In this document: positions 45,101 to 54,770 of the stretch, in pieces
Layout: each line of letters opens with the position of its first letter
Numbering within the stretch: position 1 is the stretch's first letter
From: an uncultured Bacteroidales bacterium
Lineage (GTDB): Bacteria > Bacteroidota > Bacteroidia > Bacteroidales > FEN-979
Direction of reading: 5' to 3'
NCBI GenBank assembly: GCA_903959905.1
Contig: CAJBYO010000030.1
Coordinates: 1-64,000 of the forward strand
DNA: 64,000 bases
Made by a program: the position numbers and the translations under genes
Notes under the pieces: generated by a model
What the model saw: only the letters and a program-made list of their open reading frames with translations
Database searches by the model: none
What the model was told of the DNA's origin: nothing

Positions 45101-47155
45101 TTACCTGATGAATACCTTTTCTGCAGATGAACTGTTGTCACCTTCAACTTTAATTAAATAAAACCCGGTAGGTACATCCAGATTGATTTTGTTCAGTGTG
45201 TTGCTTTGAACAGGTTTTCTTGTAATTTCACTTCCAAGGAGGTTGTAAACAATGATGTTTCCCTTCATTTCTGAGGTTACATTTACATAAACCGTTTTTT
45301 CAACGCTGTAGATTTTGAGACCTGAATGTTTGTTGTCAGACATGCCAACAGGTGAAAAATGCACGTTGAACCGGTGAATCGGATCTCCGGGAGCAGCGGT
45401 AAATGAATAAACCGGGTTACTGGCAATATTTTGTGAATAGTTTGTTTTGAGGTCTTCCAGTACAATTTCAGTTCCTGCAGGGAATGATTCAAGGTCGGAG
45501 GCCGTGAAAGTGTAAGTGTCATTGAAACCTACGCTTAATCCCATGGCAATCACCGGATGTGAAGAAACATCTGGTAAAGTGTTGATGGATAAATTGTCGG
45601 TGGTTGTCATTGAATATAACTGCGGTGCATCCTCCATTCCAAAGAGTTTGAAGGCATCAAAATCATTGTCAAATTCAGTTGTTGCTTCAGGCCTGAAATG
45701 AATGATGGCTATATCTTCTCCAACGCCTGAACCTTTCACGTTCATGGTGATAAGATCTTCGGCAGTGTTTTTATACAAACCGGTTGCTGAATGAAGTCTT
45801 GAAGAGGAAGGAATCGTTATGGCAGCGCCAGTGGTAAGCGCCTGCACAAAAAATGCCTGCTCAGATGGAAGGATACCGTCGGTTAATGTCCCTATGCCGG
45901 AAGCATAAGAAGCATAATTATGTGTGGTTGCATTCCATGTATAAACGGAACCAAGGATATTCGTTTTGGTAAGCAGATCCCAGTCAATGGCACAGGGGTA
46001 AGGGTTACCAATCAGGTTCCAGCCGGTGCCGGGTCCATAGGTGCCTGTCAGGCTAACTGATGGCGAATAGGAAGCCGCATTGTTGAGTGTGCCACCAGAA
46101 AATGTTACAATTCCGTCAGGAGTATGTTTTGCAACACCGTAACCGAATGCGGGAACCAAAGGAGTTGTTACAGGGATTGTAAGCGGATCCCATTTGTTCA
46201 GAGGTTCATTCCATGAGTTGAGCAAACTGCCCAGGAAAGTATTGATCGTTGCGCCAGAAACAGGGGGTGATACATAGTGCCATATTGTAGTGGCAGTGGG
46301 GAATCCGCCATCCCAGCTGGCGGTAAGCCAGCGCTGTGCGGAAATGGTTCCTGCAACAGTCAGAGTACCGTTGTTCAGGAATGAACCCGTTCCTGAAGCA
46401 CTGCTGAGGATCGTGAAATTACCTGTGGTGGTTAACCCAAAAGTGGAATTAACAGTGAGCTTGCCTCCCGGGTTGATGGAAAGATCCTTTGCCCTTGCAG
46501 TTGCACCAACAGTTACAGTGTTGCTTGTGATAACGGCATTCACATTTCCTGTTGGAACAAACCCGGCTAAGGTGCCGGCAAGGTCAAGCTTCCATGTACT
46601 GGCACTCGCCCATGAACCACCGGCAGCAGCTGAATATACTGTGGTAAGTGGTCCGTTCATGGTGGCATCAGTGTAGGTTACGCCAGTAATTGGTGTGCCG
46701 AACTCGTCAAACAACTTACTTAAAGGATTAGCATCTGGAGATTTACGCAAATGTAACGTAGAGGAACCTCCATTGAAAATGAACCGGAGTGTAACAATTG
46801 GTTCTCCGTCCATTGTGATATTTAAAAAATCAGGATTTTCAAGTGGAACGAAAGCGATGGCTGATGGATTAATAGCTGGGTTCCAATTAGCATTGATAAT
46901 ACCTAAATTAAATCGTGAATCTAAAGCGGTTGTAAAGGGACTAGCTGGTGTAAGAACATCTCTATCGTAATTAATATAAAATTCCGCAGACGAGAATGTT
47001 GCCGTCATGGTAATTGGAACAAGAACTATTTGGCCTGGAGTGAGTGGCCCCTGATTTGGTAACAAAGTGACAGATTGCCCATTTGAAACTACAACTCCAA
47101 GCAAAAAAAGTACTGTTAACAAAGATCTATCAAGGAATTTTGCTAATTTTTTCAT
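45101..47155 (-). CDS. T9SS type A protein with N-terminal cohesin-like domain
   Basis: The 684-aa protein has a signal peptide (LTVLFLLGVVVSNGQ) and a cohesin-like domain at about 27-165 (SVTLLPNQGPLTPGQIVLVPITMTATFSSAEFYINYDRDVLTP). A long beta-rich central region follows (SAAAGGSWASASTWKL, IWHYVSPPVSGATINTFLG, WNLIGNPYPCAIDWD) of a type frequent in Bacteroidota surface proteins. The C-terminus is a T9SS type A sorting domain from about 610 (LKIYSVEKTVYVNVTSEMKGNIIVYNLLGSEI, GFYLIKVEGDN, KVFIR). It is exported through the inner membrane by Sec and then across the outer membrane by T9SS. Confidence 0.85.
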   Translation of the reverse strand: MKKLAKFLDRSLLTVLFLLGVVVSNGQSVTLLPNQGPLTPGQIVLVPITMTATFSSAEFYINYDRDVLTPASPFTTALDSRFNLGIINANWNPAINPSAIAFVPLENPDFLNITMDGEPIVTLRFIFNGGSSTLHLRKSPDANPLSKLFDEFGTPITGVTYTDATMNGPLTTVYSAAAGGSWASASTWKLDLAGTLAGFVPTGNVNAVITSNTVTVGATARAKDLSINPGGKLTVNSTFGLTTTGNFTILSSASGTGSFLNNGTLTVAGTISAQRWLTASWDGGFPTATTIWHYVSPPVSGATINTFLGSLLNSWNEPLNKWDPLTIPVTTPLVPAFGYGVAKHTPDGIVTFSGGTLNNAASYSPSVSLTGTYGPGTGWNLIGNPYPCAIDWDLLTKTNILGSVYTWNATTHNYASYASGIGTLTDGILPSEQAFFVQALTTGAAITIPSSSRLHSATGLYKNTAEDLITMNVKGSGVGEDIAIIHFRPEATTEFDNDFDAFKLFGMEDAPQLYSMTTTDNLSINTLPDVSSHPVIAMGLSVGFNDTYTFTASDLESFPAGTEIVLEDLKTNYSQNIASNPVYSFTAAPGDPIHRFNVHFSPVGMSDNKHSGLKIYSVEKTVYVNVTSEMKGNIIVYNLLGSEITRKPVQSNTLNKINLDVPTGFYLIKVEGDNSSSAEKVFIR

Positions 47156-47189
47156 ATGGTTATTTTTTATATTTCTTTAATTAATAAAA

Positions 47190-49328
47190 CTAGAAAGGAG
47201 AGGTTCCATTAACATCACCGGAACAGAGTCCTTTAAAATTCTGATTAGGTAATTCAACTCCATTTATAATAACTACAGGATTATCAAAAAACCATTCTGG
47301 AGCTTTATAATTTGGGTTGGGTGTAAGATTTGCAATTCGCCTTCTTAACGCTGTTACATCAGTTCCATCAATGAAGCCATCCTGACTTACATCAGCAGAC
47401 CTCAATCTCAACGGTGAACCATCGATGCCATTTGGAAGGCCGGCAATTTGCCTTCTGACCTGTGTCACATCACCACCATCAACACCACCCCATGCAATGG
47501 TACTGCCTGCATAGACGTAGTAAGTACCGTTTGGAAGGTTCATCTCAAAGTATCCCAGGGCGTCTGTGGTTGTTGTATAAAGCGTGGATGGAATCGGTGT
47601 GGTTGCTGGCGGAACAGGTTCCGGTCCGTTTTTAATAAAGATTGTGACGTTGTTCAAAGGCACATTGGAAGGGACGTCGTAAGTCAGCGTACCACTCAGT
47701 TTAAACAGGGTGTTTACCCCACCGTTGATCCAGTTTGCCGGGATGATCGGATAGGGGTTTGCAAGGCTTGCAAGCTGGCATCCATCTTTAAAAGTGATCA
47801 ATGCAGTGCTGTTGCCGGAGGCGGCATAATTGAAGTTCAGGGTGATGAAGGGGATGCCGTTGAGCGCTGTGGGTGTGGTAGTGCTCCAGGCAATATTCAG
47901 AACACTGCCAACAAGCTGGATCGTAGCATTAAATGGGTTTGTTGCATTGACATAGGTGAGTTTTGATGCGTCAAATCCGACATTTAATGTGATGGCCCCG
48001 ATGTTGGTACCGGCAGGGATACTGGAAAAGGTAACAGGGATGGCAACAGATGAAGGGCTCGAGCCACTTACAAAACCGATGTTTGCATTTACTGTTGCAG
48101 GTGCAGGTGAAACTGATCCATTGGTGTATCCAACGCCTACCGGGCTGCCGTTTGAGAATTGGCATCCATTGGCAAAATTAACATTTGCGGTACCGATTCC
48201 ATTGTACATGAAGCGTAAAACCAGGAACTGGCCGTTAATGGCGGGGGCAGCAACATTGGTGTAAAGGATGGAGATATTATTGCCGTTAACGCTGGATGTG
48301 ATCGGAAACATTGGGTTGAAAATTCCGATGAATGACATTCGAGGGTTATCGTACGTAAGGTTTACGTTAAAATTGCTGGTACCTGAAGGCATCCCGGAAA
48401 AGGTAAGGGGAACATCTACCATCTGGCCCTGGACTGCAGTGGTTATTGCAGGCATTGACGCATATGAAGTGATTACAGGGGGAGGAGAAACACTGCCGTT
48501 GTAATAGGTAACAGCAATATTTGCTGCAGTATTGGTGGAGATCACACAGCCTGTGCTGAAATTAACGTTTGTAGCAGCCAGGTTCGTGTAGCTGAAGTTC
48601 AGGTTTAACTGGCTGGCCGGGTAGTTGATGTCAATACCTGTCGTGCTGGTGCGTGTGATCGTGACAATGCCAGCTGAGGCACTGAAATTCAGGCCGCTTG
48701 CCAGTGTTCCGGTTCCGGTTACACTGATAAAGGTTAGTTTCGTTGCGTCGTAAGCAATCTTCTGGGTCATGGCACCAACAGTGGTTGGGAACCCTGTATA
48801 CTTCAATGGTACGGCAACTGTTCCAAGTGGAGAAACAACAGCATCGATGTTGGCATGTGCCGCATTGCCCATAAATGGACTGATGGCCCCGTCGGTAAAG
48901 GTACCGGTAAGAGGAACAGGAGTGGAGCCTACGAGTCTAACTACTTCACAATAGGCAGGAGTGAATGCGATCGCACTGGATAACCCGTTATATTTAAAAT
49001 TCAGGGTTAACAATGTTCCGTTCACCCAGGTGTGAGGGATAGTATTGGTCCAGATCACCGTTATGGTGCTGCTCCCGGCAGGACTGACAGTCAGGTTACC
49101 TATCCCGGTCTGGAAGTTGGTTACATTCTGGAAGGTCAGAACAGCCGGATCAACCTGTATGTAAAACTGGAATGAGCCGATGCTGGAGAAATTGGAAACA
49201 CTTAAGTTAACAGAAACATTCTCATTCGGGCTTGCCGTAACAGTTTGAAGCGATGCAGTATATTGGCTGTAGGAGAGAGACCCGAAAACCAACACCATCA
49301 GCAGTGTAAAAGTAAATTTTCTAATCAT
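47190..49328 (-). CDS. Polycohesin-like scaffoldin with C-terminal dockerin, no T9SS tail
   Basis: The 712-aa protein has a signal peptide (MIRKFTFTLLMVLVFGSLSYSQ) and four cohesin-like modules of about 125 aa (about 22-160, 165-290, 295-410, 412-545). Each starts with a strand such as ASLQTVTASPNENVSVNLSVSNF and ends near TDGAISPF or NGSVSP. A carboxypeptidase-regulatory-like beta domain follows (LSGTLTYDVPSNVPLNNVTIFI), then a type I dockerin-like module at about 605-670: GGVDGGDVTQVRRQIAGLP and ADVSQDGFIDGTDVTALRRRIANL. It stops at KGLCSGDVNGTSPF, exactly where two homologues continue into a cohesin-like domain and a T9SS tail. It therefore lacks the sorting signal its neighbours have. Confidence 0.82.
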   Translation of the reverse strand: MIRKFTFTLLMVLVFGSLSYSQYTASLQTVTASPNENVSVNLSVSNFSSIGSFQFYIQVDPAVLTFQNVTNFQTGIGNLTVSPAGSSTITVIWTNTIPHTWVNGTLLTLNFKYNGLSSAIAFTPAYCEVVRLVGSTPVPLTGTFTDGAISPFMGNAAHANIDAVVSPLGTVAVPLKYTGFPTTVGAMTQKIAYDATKLTFISVTGTGTLASGLNFSASAGIVTITRTSTTGIDINYPASQLNLNFSYTNLAATNVNFSTGCVISTNTAANIAVTYYNGSVSPPPVITSYASMPAITTAVQGQMVDVPLTFSGMPSGTSNFNVNLTYDNPRMSFIGIFNPMFPITSSVNGNNISILYTNVAAPAINGQFLVLRFMYNGIGTANVNFANGCQFSNGSPVGVGYTNGSVSPAPATVNANIGFVSGSSPSSVAIPVTFSSIPAGTNIGAITLNVGFDASKLTYVNATNPFNATIQLVGSVLNIAWSTTTPTALNGIPFITLNFNYAASGNSTALITFKDGCQLASLANPYPIIPANWINGGVNTLFKLSGTLTYDVPSNVPLNNVTIFIKNGPEPVPPATTPIPSTLYTTTTDALGYFEMNLPNGTYYVYAGSTIAWGGVDGGDVTQVRRQIAGLPNGIDGSPLRLRSADVSQDGFIDGTDVTALRRRIANLTPNPNYKAPEWFFDNPVVIINGVELPNQNFKGLCSGDVNGTSPF

Positions 49329-49383
49329 GGTATTTATTTTTTATGTTGTTAATTTTTATAATTTCAGTGTCGTGTTTACTTTG

Positions 49384-50475
49384 TTAATTCTGATTAGTTT
49401 TTATTATTTTCACTGAGGCTTCGTAAACATTTGAGGCCCCTGTAAACACATATTTGCAAAAATAAATTCCAGCCGGCAAATATACGAAATTATCCCCGAG
49501 CCTGTAGGACCCGGATGGCTGGAACTTTTCAACAGGAGTCTCCATGAGTTTACCTGACATGGAAAATATTTTTATATCCACGTATCCATGTTCCGGCACA
49601 CTGTAGTTTATTGCAGTGCTGCGTGAGAATGGATTGGGGTTTATACTGAGATGTAAAATTTCATGAGAAAGTTGCCCGGGAATGCCGGTAACGGAATCGA
49701 CAGACAGTGTGGCAAATTCAGTAAGTGCCGGACAGGCGCTCCTGGTAAGCAAACAACGGTACTTAAATTGATTAAAACTGGCAGGAACTTTTTTAATTGT
49801 TAACGTATTCGTCAGTGTTCCCGAATAGGTATCAGATTCAGAAACAGGAGACCAGTTTGTTCCACCTGCCCGGTTCTCCTGCCAGGAGAATCCTGTGGCA
49901 TTCGGTGAAGTGACCTGGAAAACGGCATTCGATTGCGAGAAGATTGTTTTATTCTCAGGGTCGGATGTAATGGACGGAAGCGATGAGAAGGTTGATCCGT
50001 CTGTGTAATTTACGGAAATGACCTGGGGAGGAAGGAAATTATTGGCCAGTTCACAGTTGGCTGTAACAAAGGCGATATTGCTTGATTTTTGCAGAACTGT
50101 AAATTTTAATTTGAGCATGGTTGAACTCAGAAATGTTGCTCCGGAAGTTTTGCTCCATACAATGGATACCCTGGATGGGCTAGGTATTGCATGTGCCATT
50201 AAACCGGATAATTGGGGATCAAGGCTTTCAATGGTATCAAAAGATAAACTCTGGCTGTCGTAACTGATAAAAAGTGTGATTGCCCCGATGTTTGATAAAT
50301 TGTTTCCAAAAAGGGGAACCAGGACAGATGTATTATCACAAACTCCAACATTCCCAATGCTTAAACCCGGGGCCTGGGCAAAAGAATAAAAACCACAGAA
50401 CAGGATTGCCACCATAAGAGCTGGTGTCTTTACGTGGTTAATCCTGTTCTGTAGAATTGTTTTCAACGAATTCAT
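49384..50475 (-). CDS. Cohesin-Ig-T9SS surface protein
   Basis: The 363-aa protein has a signal peptide (ALMVAILFCGFYSFAQA). A single cohesin-like domain (GLSIGNVGVCDNTSVLVPLFGNNLSNIGAITLFISYDSQSLSF) runs to about 165. An Ig-like domain follows (PSITSDPENKTIFSQSNAVFQVTSPNATGFSWQENRAGG to about 270), then a T9SS type A domain (LHLSINPNPFSRSTAINYSVPEHGYVDIKIFSMSGKLM, GIYFCKYVF). It is a paralogue of the 342-aa protein and is followed, like it, by a polycohesin gene. Confidence 0.83.
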   Translation of the reverse strand: MNSLKTILQNRINHVKTPALMVAILFCGFYSFAQAPGLSIGNVGVCDNTSVLVPLFGNNLSNIGAITLFISYDSQSLSFDTIESLDPQLSGLMAHAIPSPSRVSIVWSKTSGATFLSSTMLKLKFTVLQKSSNIAFVTANCELANNFLPPQVISVNYTDGSTFSSLPSITSDPENKTIFSQSNAVFQVTSPNATGFSWQENRAGGTNWSPVSESDTYSGTLTNTLTIKKVPASFNQFKYRCLLTRSACPALTEFATLSVDSVTGIPGQLSHEILHLSINPNPFSRSTAINYSVPEHGYVDIKIFSMSGKLMETPVEKFQPSGSYRLGDNFVYLPAGIYFCKYVFTGASNVYEASVKIIKTNQN

Positions 50476-50504
50476 TATATATTAAATGGCAGTTAAGCTG
50501 GTAA

Positions 50505-53500
50505 CTACTTGGTATAAATTAATTTAATGGTTTTTGTGTAGTTTTCGGTTCCTGTTTTAACTTCAATTACAGCAAGATATACGCCGGCAGTGAGGTTGTT
50601 TTGAGCAGGATCAAAAACAATGGTGTGCGTGCCACTTTCCTGAATACCATCGGTCAGTGTACAGAGTTGTTTGCCATAGATGTTGGAAACAGAAACGCGA
50701 ACATTGCCGGATTCTGGCATGGAATAAACAATATTTGTCAGATTATGGAAAGGATTCGGATAATTTAACATAGAGAAATTGTTTGAACCTGTCAGGATCC
50801 TGGCCATCTTCAGGCCGAAATTGTGCAATATCTGTGTTTCAGGACTGGCAAATTCCGAACCCGACTGAACAGTGAAAAGTTGCATTGGCTCTGATACCCC
50901 CTTTTTAACTTTCACCTGGAGGGAAAGCACGGAGGCATCAGCGTTAAGTTGCCTGGAGGCGGTGCTTGACCATGCAATGGAAATTTTGCCATTATTGATT
51001 GAATATTCAAGTCCGCTCAGTGATGTGTTGATTTTTTCGACCTCAACAAGGGATTGGTTATATTCAAGGAAAAGGGTCATAGCTCCAAGGTTGGCAAGTG
51101 CAGCGCTTTTAAGATCGTAGGTAAATGAAGTGTTGACAGGAACAGTCATCACTTCCTCTTCAGAGACCGAAACAAGCCGGGCTTCTTTTACGCCTGCAAC
51201 AGGATTGTAGGATCCGTTTACATCACCGGTACATAACCCTTTGAAATTATAGGTTGTTCCGGGTCCTGGGAATGCATTAATTATGCCATTGTCAAAAACC
51301 CAGTCACCGGCGGGGAATGAGGTGATATCGCCAATGATACGTTTCTTAATTAAAAGGGCATCGGTTGCATTTACCTGGGCATTTCCATTTACGTTGGCTG
51401 CTGATAATTTCAGTCCGGCCAAAGATGGGCTGAGAACGCCGGCGGTGTTAAGTTCAACAATAAGGGCATCAAGGGCGCTTACGCCTGCGATACCTGCCCA
51501 GGGAGCGCCCAGGCTTACTGTCATCGTATATTCATCCTGTGGAACTCCAACAAACTGGTAATAACCGTGTCCGGCATTGGTATAGGTTGATACAGGAAGG
51601 CCAACCTGAACGCCAACTGAATTAAACAGGGTAATATTTACACCGTTCATCCCCTGTGACGAAGCATTGTCGTATGTTACATAGCCGTCAATGTCGGTTG
51701 TCGGGCTTCCGCTGAGAATGATCACCTGTTTGGTAGCTGATAAATTGCAACCGCCGGTGGTGGTATAGCTCACATCAACAGAGCCGGTTCCGGCTGCTCC
51801 CCAGGTAATATATACAGAGGAGGTGCCATTACCTGATGTAACGCTGCCACCTGTTACCTGCCAATTGTAATTAAGCATACCGGCAGTTGTTGTATAATTA
51901 ACGATGGTGTTGGTGTTGGGGTTGGCAGGACCGTTGATTACGGGTGATGCCAGGGAAAGATTTACACCGCCGCTGATCCAGTTTGCAGGGACAAATGAGC
52001 CTGTAGCATTGGCAAGTTCGCATGCCTGCTGTGTAAGGTTGTCATTTTTAAAATAAACTGCTGATGAACATTCGCTGCCACCTCCACCGTTATATTGAAA
52101 TCTCAGTGAAAGTAAAGTGCCGGAAAGATTTACACCTGCAGGGTCCGTCCAGGCAATACTGATCTGGTCACCGGTTGCATAAACATTGGCATTGTAGGTG
52201 TTGTTAATACAACTGACATAAGAAAGTTTCATGGGATCATATCCAATGAACATGGTTGCAGCGCCCAGTGGATTGGCTGTTGAACCGTCGAGCTCAACAG
52301 GGATATCAACAAATGTGCCTGCCACACCAGTTACCGAACCAATTGTTGCACTTGCATTGGGAGGAAAGGTTCCTGCTGCGATTGTGGCATTGGTGTAGGC
52401 AACATTAATGGGTTGAAGGAGGTTATCTGCAAAATCGCAGGCGCCGGTAAAGTTAACATAGCCGGTGCCGATGCCATTGTATTTGAATTTCAGTTTTAAA
52501 AATGTTCCTGCGGCAATAGCAGGAGCGGATACATTTGTATAAACAAGCGTCAGAGTTGAACCATTAACAGAAGCTGTAACTGTGTTACTTAACGGGTCGG
52601 TATGTTCAATGCCGGTGAAGGAAATTACCGGGGAATTGAAGTGAATGTAAAGTGTAAAACTGGCAACGGGTGATGTGATATTCAGGTCAAGGGGTACTTT
52701 CACAATATCTCCCTGAACAGCACCGTTCAGGCTGCCCAGAATGGCAGTTTGCGTGGTAGGAGTTTGTGATACAGCTCCATTGGAATAGCATACGTTGATG
52801 TTTGAAGCTGCAGGCGTTGATATCAGGCATCCGGGGCCAAAGGAGACAGCGGAGGATCCCGGCATGACGCACATAAAGTTCAACTTAATATAGTTACTCG
52901 CAGTTGTGTTGATGTTGGCACCTGCCGGGTTGGTCCACACGATATTTACGGTTCCGTTGCCACCGGTGATATTGGCACTGGCTAAAGTACCGCTTTTGCT
53001 CCCTGAAATAAATGTGAGTTTGGAAGCATCATAGTGGATTACCTGGGTGATCGCCCCGGCAGACGGAAAATTTGAATAATCAACGGGAATTGTAACAACA
53101 CTTCCGGCAACTCCGGCAGCACTGCCAAGCATGGCATGAGGATCAGCAGCCACACAAGGAGCAGGGCTTACTGAACCGTTTGAATAACCTACCAGGATAT
53201 TGTTACTGGTTCCCTGTGTGACAACAGAACTGGGAAGGAACCCGAGAACACTTGACGTTCCGTTATAGCCGAAATTCAAGGTGCACAAAACACCATTCAC
53301 AGTTGATGCTGTAGGGGAAAACCAAACGATATGGATTGTTGAGTCCTGCGCGGATGCAATCATTGACCCCCCGATAAGTTGTGGAGAAACTCCGCTTACA
53401 GAAATAAAGGATAAAACAGCCGGATTGTAACGGATGTTAAAGGTAATCGCATCGATGTTGGAAAAATTAGTGACATTGAGGTTCACGCTTGTGTTTGCAC

Positions 53501-53636
53501 CAGGAAAAGCAGTTTTATTTTCAAGCGCTGCGGTTTGTCCGTAAGACAACGAGGTAACAGAATACATCAAGACGATAAAAAGCAATAATTTCCTCATCAT
53601 AGGCTCTATGAATAATTGGGTATAAGTTTTTATCAT
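50505..53636 (-). CDS. Polycohesin-dockerin T9SS scaffoldin
   Basis: The 1043-aa protein has a signal peptide (LLLFIVLMYSVTSLSYGQ). Four cohesin-like modules occupy about residues 28-545; their boundaries are marked by NGSVSPAP, NGAVSQTP and NATIAAG. A PKD-like domain follows (about 550-640), then a Cna-B/carboxypeptidase-regulatory-like domain (IDGYVTYDNASSQGMNGVNITLFN). A dockerin-like module at about 715-770 reads AGVSALDALIVELNTAGVL and AANVNGNAQVNATDALLIKKRIIG. Then come CTGDVNGSY, a fifth cohesin-like domain (VPVNTSFTYDLKSAALANLGAMTLFLEYNQSLVEV) and a T9SS type A domain (MLNYPNPFHNLTNIVYSMPESG to the end). It could bridge several partners on the cell surface. Confidence 0.85.
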   Translation of the reverse strand: MIKTYTQLFIEPMMRKLLLFIVLMYSVTSLSYGQTAALENKTAFPGANTSVNLNVTNFSNIDAITFNIRYNPAVLSFISVSGVSPQLIGGSMIASAQDSTIHIVWFSPTASTVNGVLCTLNFGYNGTSSVLGFLPSSVVTQGTSNNILVGYSNGSVSPAPCVAADPHAMLGSAAGVAGSVVTIPVDYSNFPSAGAITQVIHYDASKLTFISGSKSGTLASANITGGNGTVNIVWTNPAGANINTTASNYIKLNFMCVMPGSSAVSFGPGCLISTPAASNINVCYSNGAVSQTPTTQTAILGSLNGAVQGDIVKVPLDLNITSPVASFTLYIHFNSPVISFTGIEHTDPLSNTVTASVNGSTLTLVYTNVSAPAIAAGTFLKLKFKYNGIGTGYVNFTGACDFADNLLQPINVAYTNATIAAGTFPPNASATIGSVTGVAGTFVDIPVELDGSTANPLGAATMFIGYDPMKLSYVSCINNTYNANVYATGDQISIAWTDPAGVNLSGTLLSLRFQYNGGGGSECSSAVYFKNDNLTQQACELANATGSFVPANWISGGVNLSLASPVINGPANPNTNTIVNYTTTAGMLNYNWQVTGGSVTSGNGTSSVYITWGAAGTGSVDVSYTTTGGCNLSATKQVIILSGSPTTDIDGYVTYDNASSQGMNGVNITLFNSVGVQVGLPVSTYTNAGHGYYQFVGVPQDEYTMTVSLGAPWAGIAGVSALDALIVELNTAGVLSPSLAGLKLSAANVNGNAQVNATDALLIKKRIIGDITSFPAGDWVFDNGIINAFPGPGTTYNFKGLCTGDVNGSYNPVAGVKEARLVSVSEEEVMTVPVNTSFTYDLKSAALANLGAMTLFLEYNQSLVEVEKINTSLSGLEYSINNGKISIAWSSTASRQLNADASVLSLQVKVKKGVSEPMQLFTVQSGSEFASPETQILHNFGLKMARILTGSNNFSMLNYPNPFHNLTNIVYSMPESGNVRVSVSNIYGKQLCTLTDGIQESGTHTIVFDPAQNNLTAGVYLAVIEVKTGTENYTKTIKLIYTK

Positions 53637-53647
53637 ATATCAAAAGT

Positions 53648-54676
53648 TTAAAAGTTCTTAATTGTTTTAATTATTTGGGTTGATTGGTCACTGGCGAGAA
53701 TCAGCATGAATTTAATAAAATACACCCCGGGCTGCCATTCGGAGGTGTGAAGTAATATATATTGAGGCCCTTTTGTCTGTGAGGGCATTGTAATTTCAAA
53801 AACAGTCTGTCCCAGGCAATTCATTACCTGAATTGAGGCTGTACCGGTTTCAGGCATGGTGAATTCTAGGGTTGCATGGTCATTGAAAGGGACCGGTGCA
53901 ATACGAAGATTTTTTACAGTCGCACTCAGGAGGTTATCGTTTGATGTCAGGGTGCCAACTTTTAGTGTAACCGGAACTGTAAGAGCCTGGCAGGCCTGTC
54001 CCGACAATACACATTGATATTGAAAATTGTTGAATGATAATGGAACGGGTGATATGGACAGACCGGATGTATGTGTTCCTGAGTAAATGCCGTCATCTTC
54101 CAGTGTGAGCCAGCTGGTTCCATTGTCCTGGCTTTCTCTCCAGAAGAAATTACCGGTACCAGAGGATCCTGCTGAAAAACTGGCATGACCACCTTCATTT
54201 ACGGAAGTGTCATGGGGTTGGGTTGAAATCAGGGGAATGCCGTTAAGGATTGCGCCATTTGTATAGGTCGCAGGAATTGTGGTACCGCTCGGGTCGGCCA
54301 ATTCGCATCCGGGGTTGTAAAAAACAGGGGCAGTCTGACCGTTCGAAACAAATTTCAGGTCAAACAGTTTGGCATTTGAAAAATTAATGGCAGAGGTACT
54401 GCTCCAGGCAAAAGCGAGTTGGGAAGGAAATGACATCATATTGGTGCTCATGCCTGTAAGTTGCGGGTCAATATTTTCAATCGAGGTAAAAGTCAGATTT
54501 GTTGTGTCGAATCCGATATAGAGGGTTAAGGCTCCAACATTGGCAAGTGATGAGCCTGTTACAGGAAGTAACACTTCCTGTCCTGCACAAACCTCAGCAC
54601 TGTTAATGCTGATGGTTTGTGCAGACATGAAAGAGCACTGAACAAATAAAAAGAAGAAGATAAATTTACTTTTCAT
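53648..54676 (-). CDS. Cohesin-Ig-T9SS surface protein
   Basis: The 342-aa protein has a signal peptide (FIFFFLFVQCSFMSAQ) and a cohesin-like domain to about 147 (TISINSAEVCAGQEVLLPVTGSSLANVGALTLYIGFDTTNLTF). An Ig-like domain runs to about 245 (LISTQPHDTSVNEGGHASFSAG, FFWRESQDNG, FQYQCVLSGQAC). The T9SS type A domain reads LRIAPVPFNDHATLEFTMPETGTASIQVMNCLGQTV, GVYFIKFML. It is 11 bp upstream of the 1043-aa polycohesin gene. The module order is the same as in the 363-aa protein, and the two share motifs such as NVGALTLYI / NIGAITLFI. Confidence 0.83.
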   Translation of the reverse strand: MKSKFIFFFLFVQCSFMSAQTISINSAEVCAGQEVLLPVTGSSLANVGALTLYIGFDTTNLTFTSIENIDPQLTGMSTNMMSFPSQLAFAWSSTSAINFSNAKLFDLKFVSNGQTAPVFYNPGCELADPSGTTIPATYTNGAILNGIPLISTQPHDTSVNEGGHASFSAGSSGTGNFFWRESQDNGTSWLTLEDDGIYSGTHTSGLSISPVPLSFNNFQYQCVLSGQACQALTVPVTLKVGTLTSNDNLLSATVKNLRIAPVPFNDHATLEFTMPETGTASIQVMNCLGQTVFEITMPSQTKGPQYILLHTSEWQPGVYFIKFMLILASDQSTQIIKTIKNF

Positions 54677-54721
54677 TCAAAATCAGGCTGGAAGTGTTTG
54701 TGTTTTTTTGTTTTAAAAAGA

Positions 54722-54761
54722 AAGTAAGAGGGCAACAGAATGAACTGTTGCCTTCTTACTT
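54722..54761 (-). terminator. Strong hairpin terminator of the giant SprB-like gene
   Basis: A 17-bp stem (54722-54738 with 54745-54761, one G-T pair) and a six-base loop lie 10 bp after the stop of the 2925-aa gene. On the minus strand it is followed by a T-rich run (CTTTCTTTTTAAAA). Good candidate for intrinsic termination of the giant transcript. Confidence 0.75.
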
Positions 54762-54770
54762 CAGGTATGA

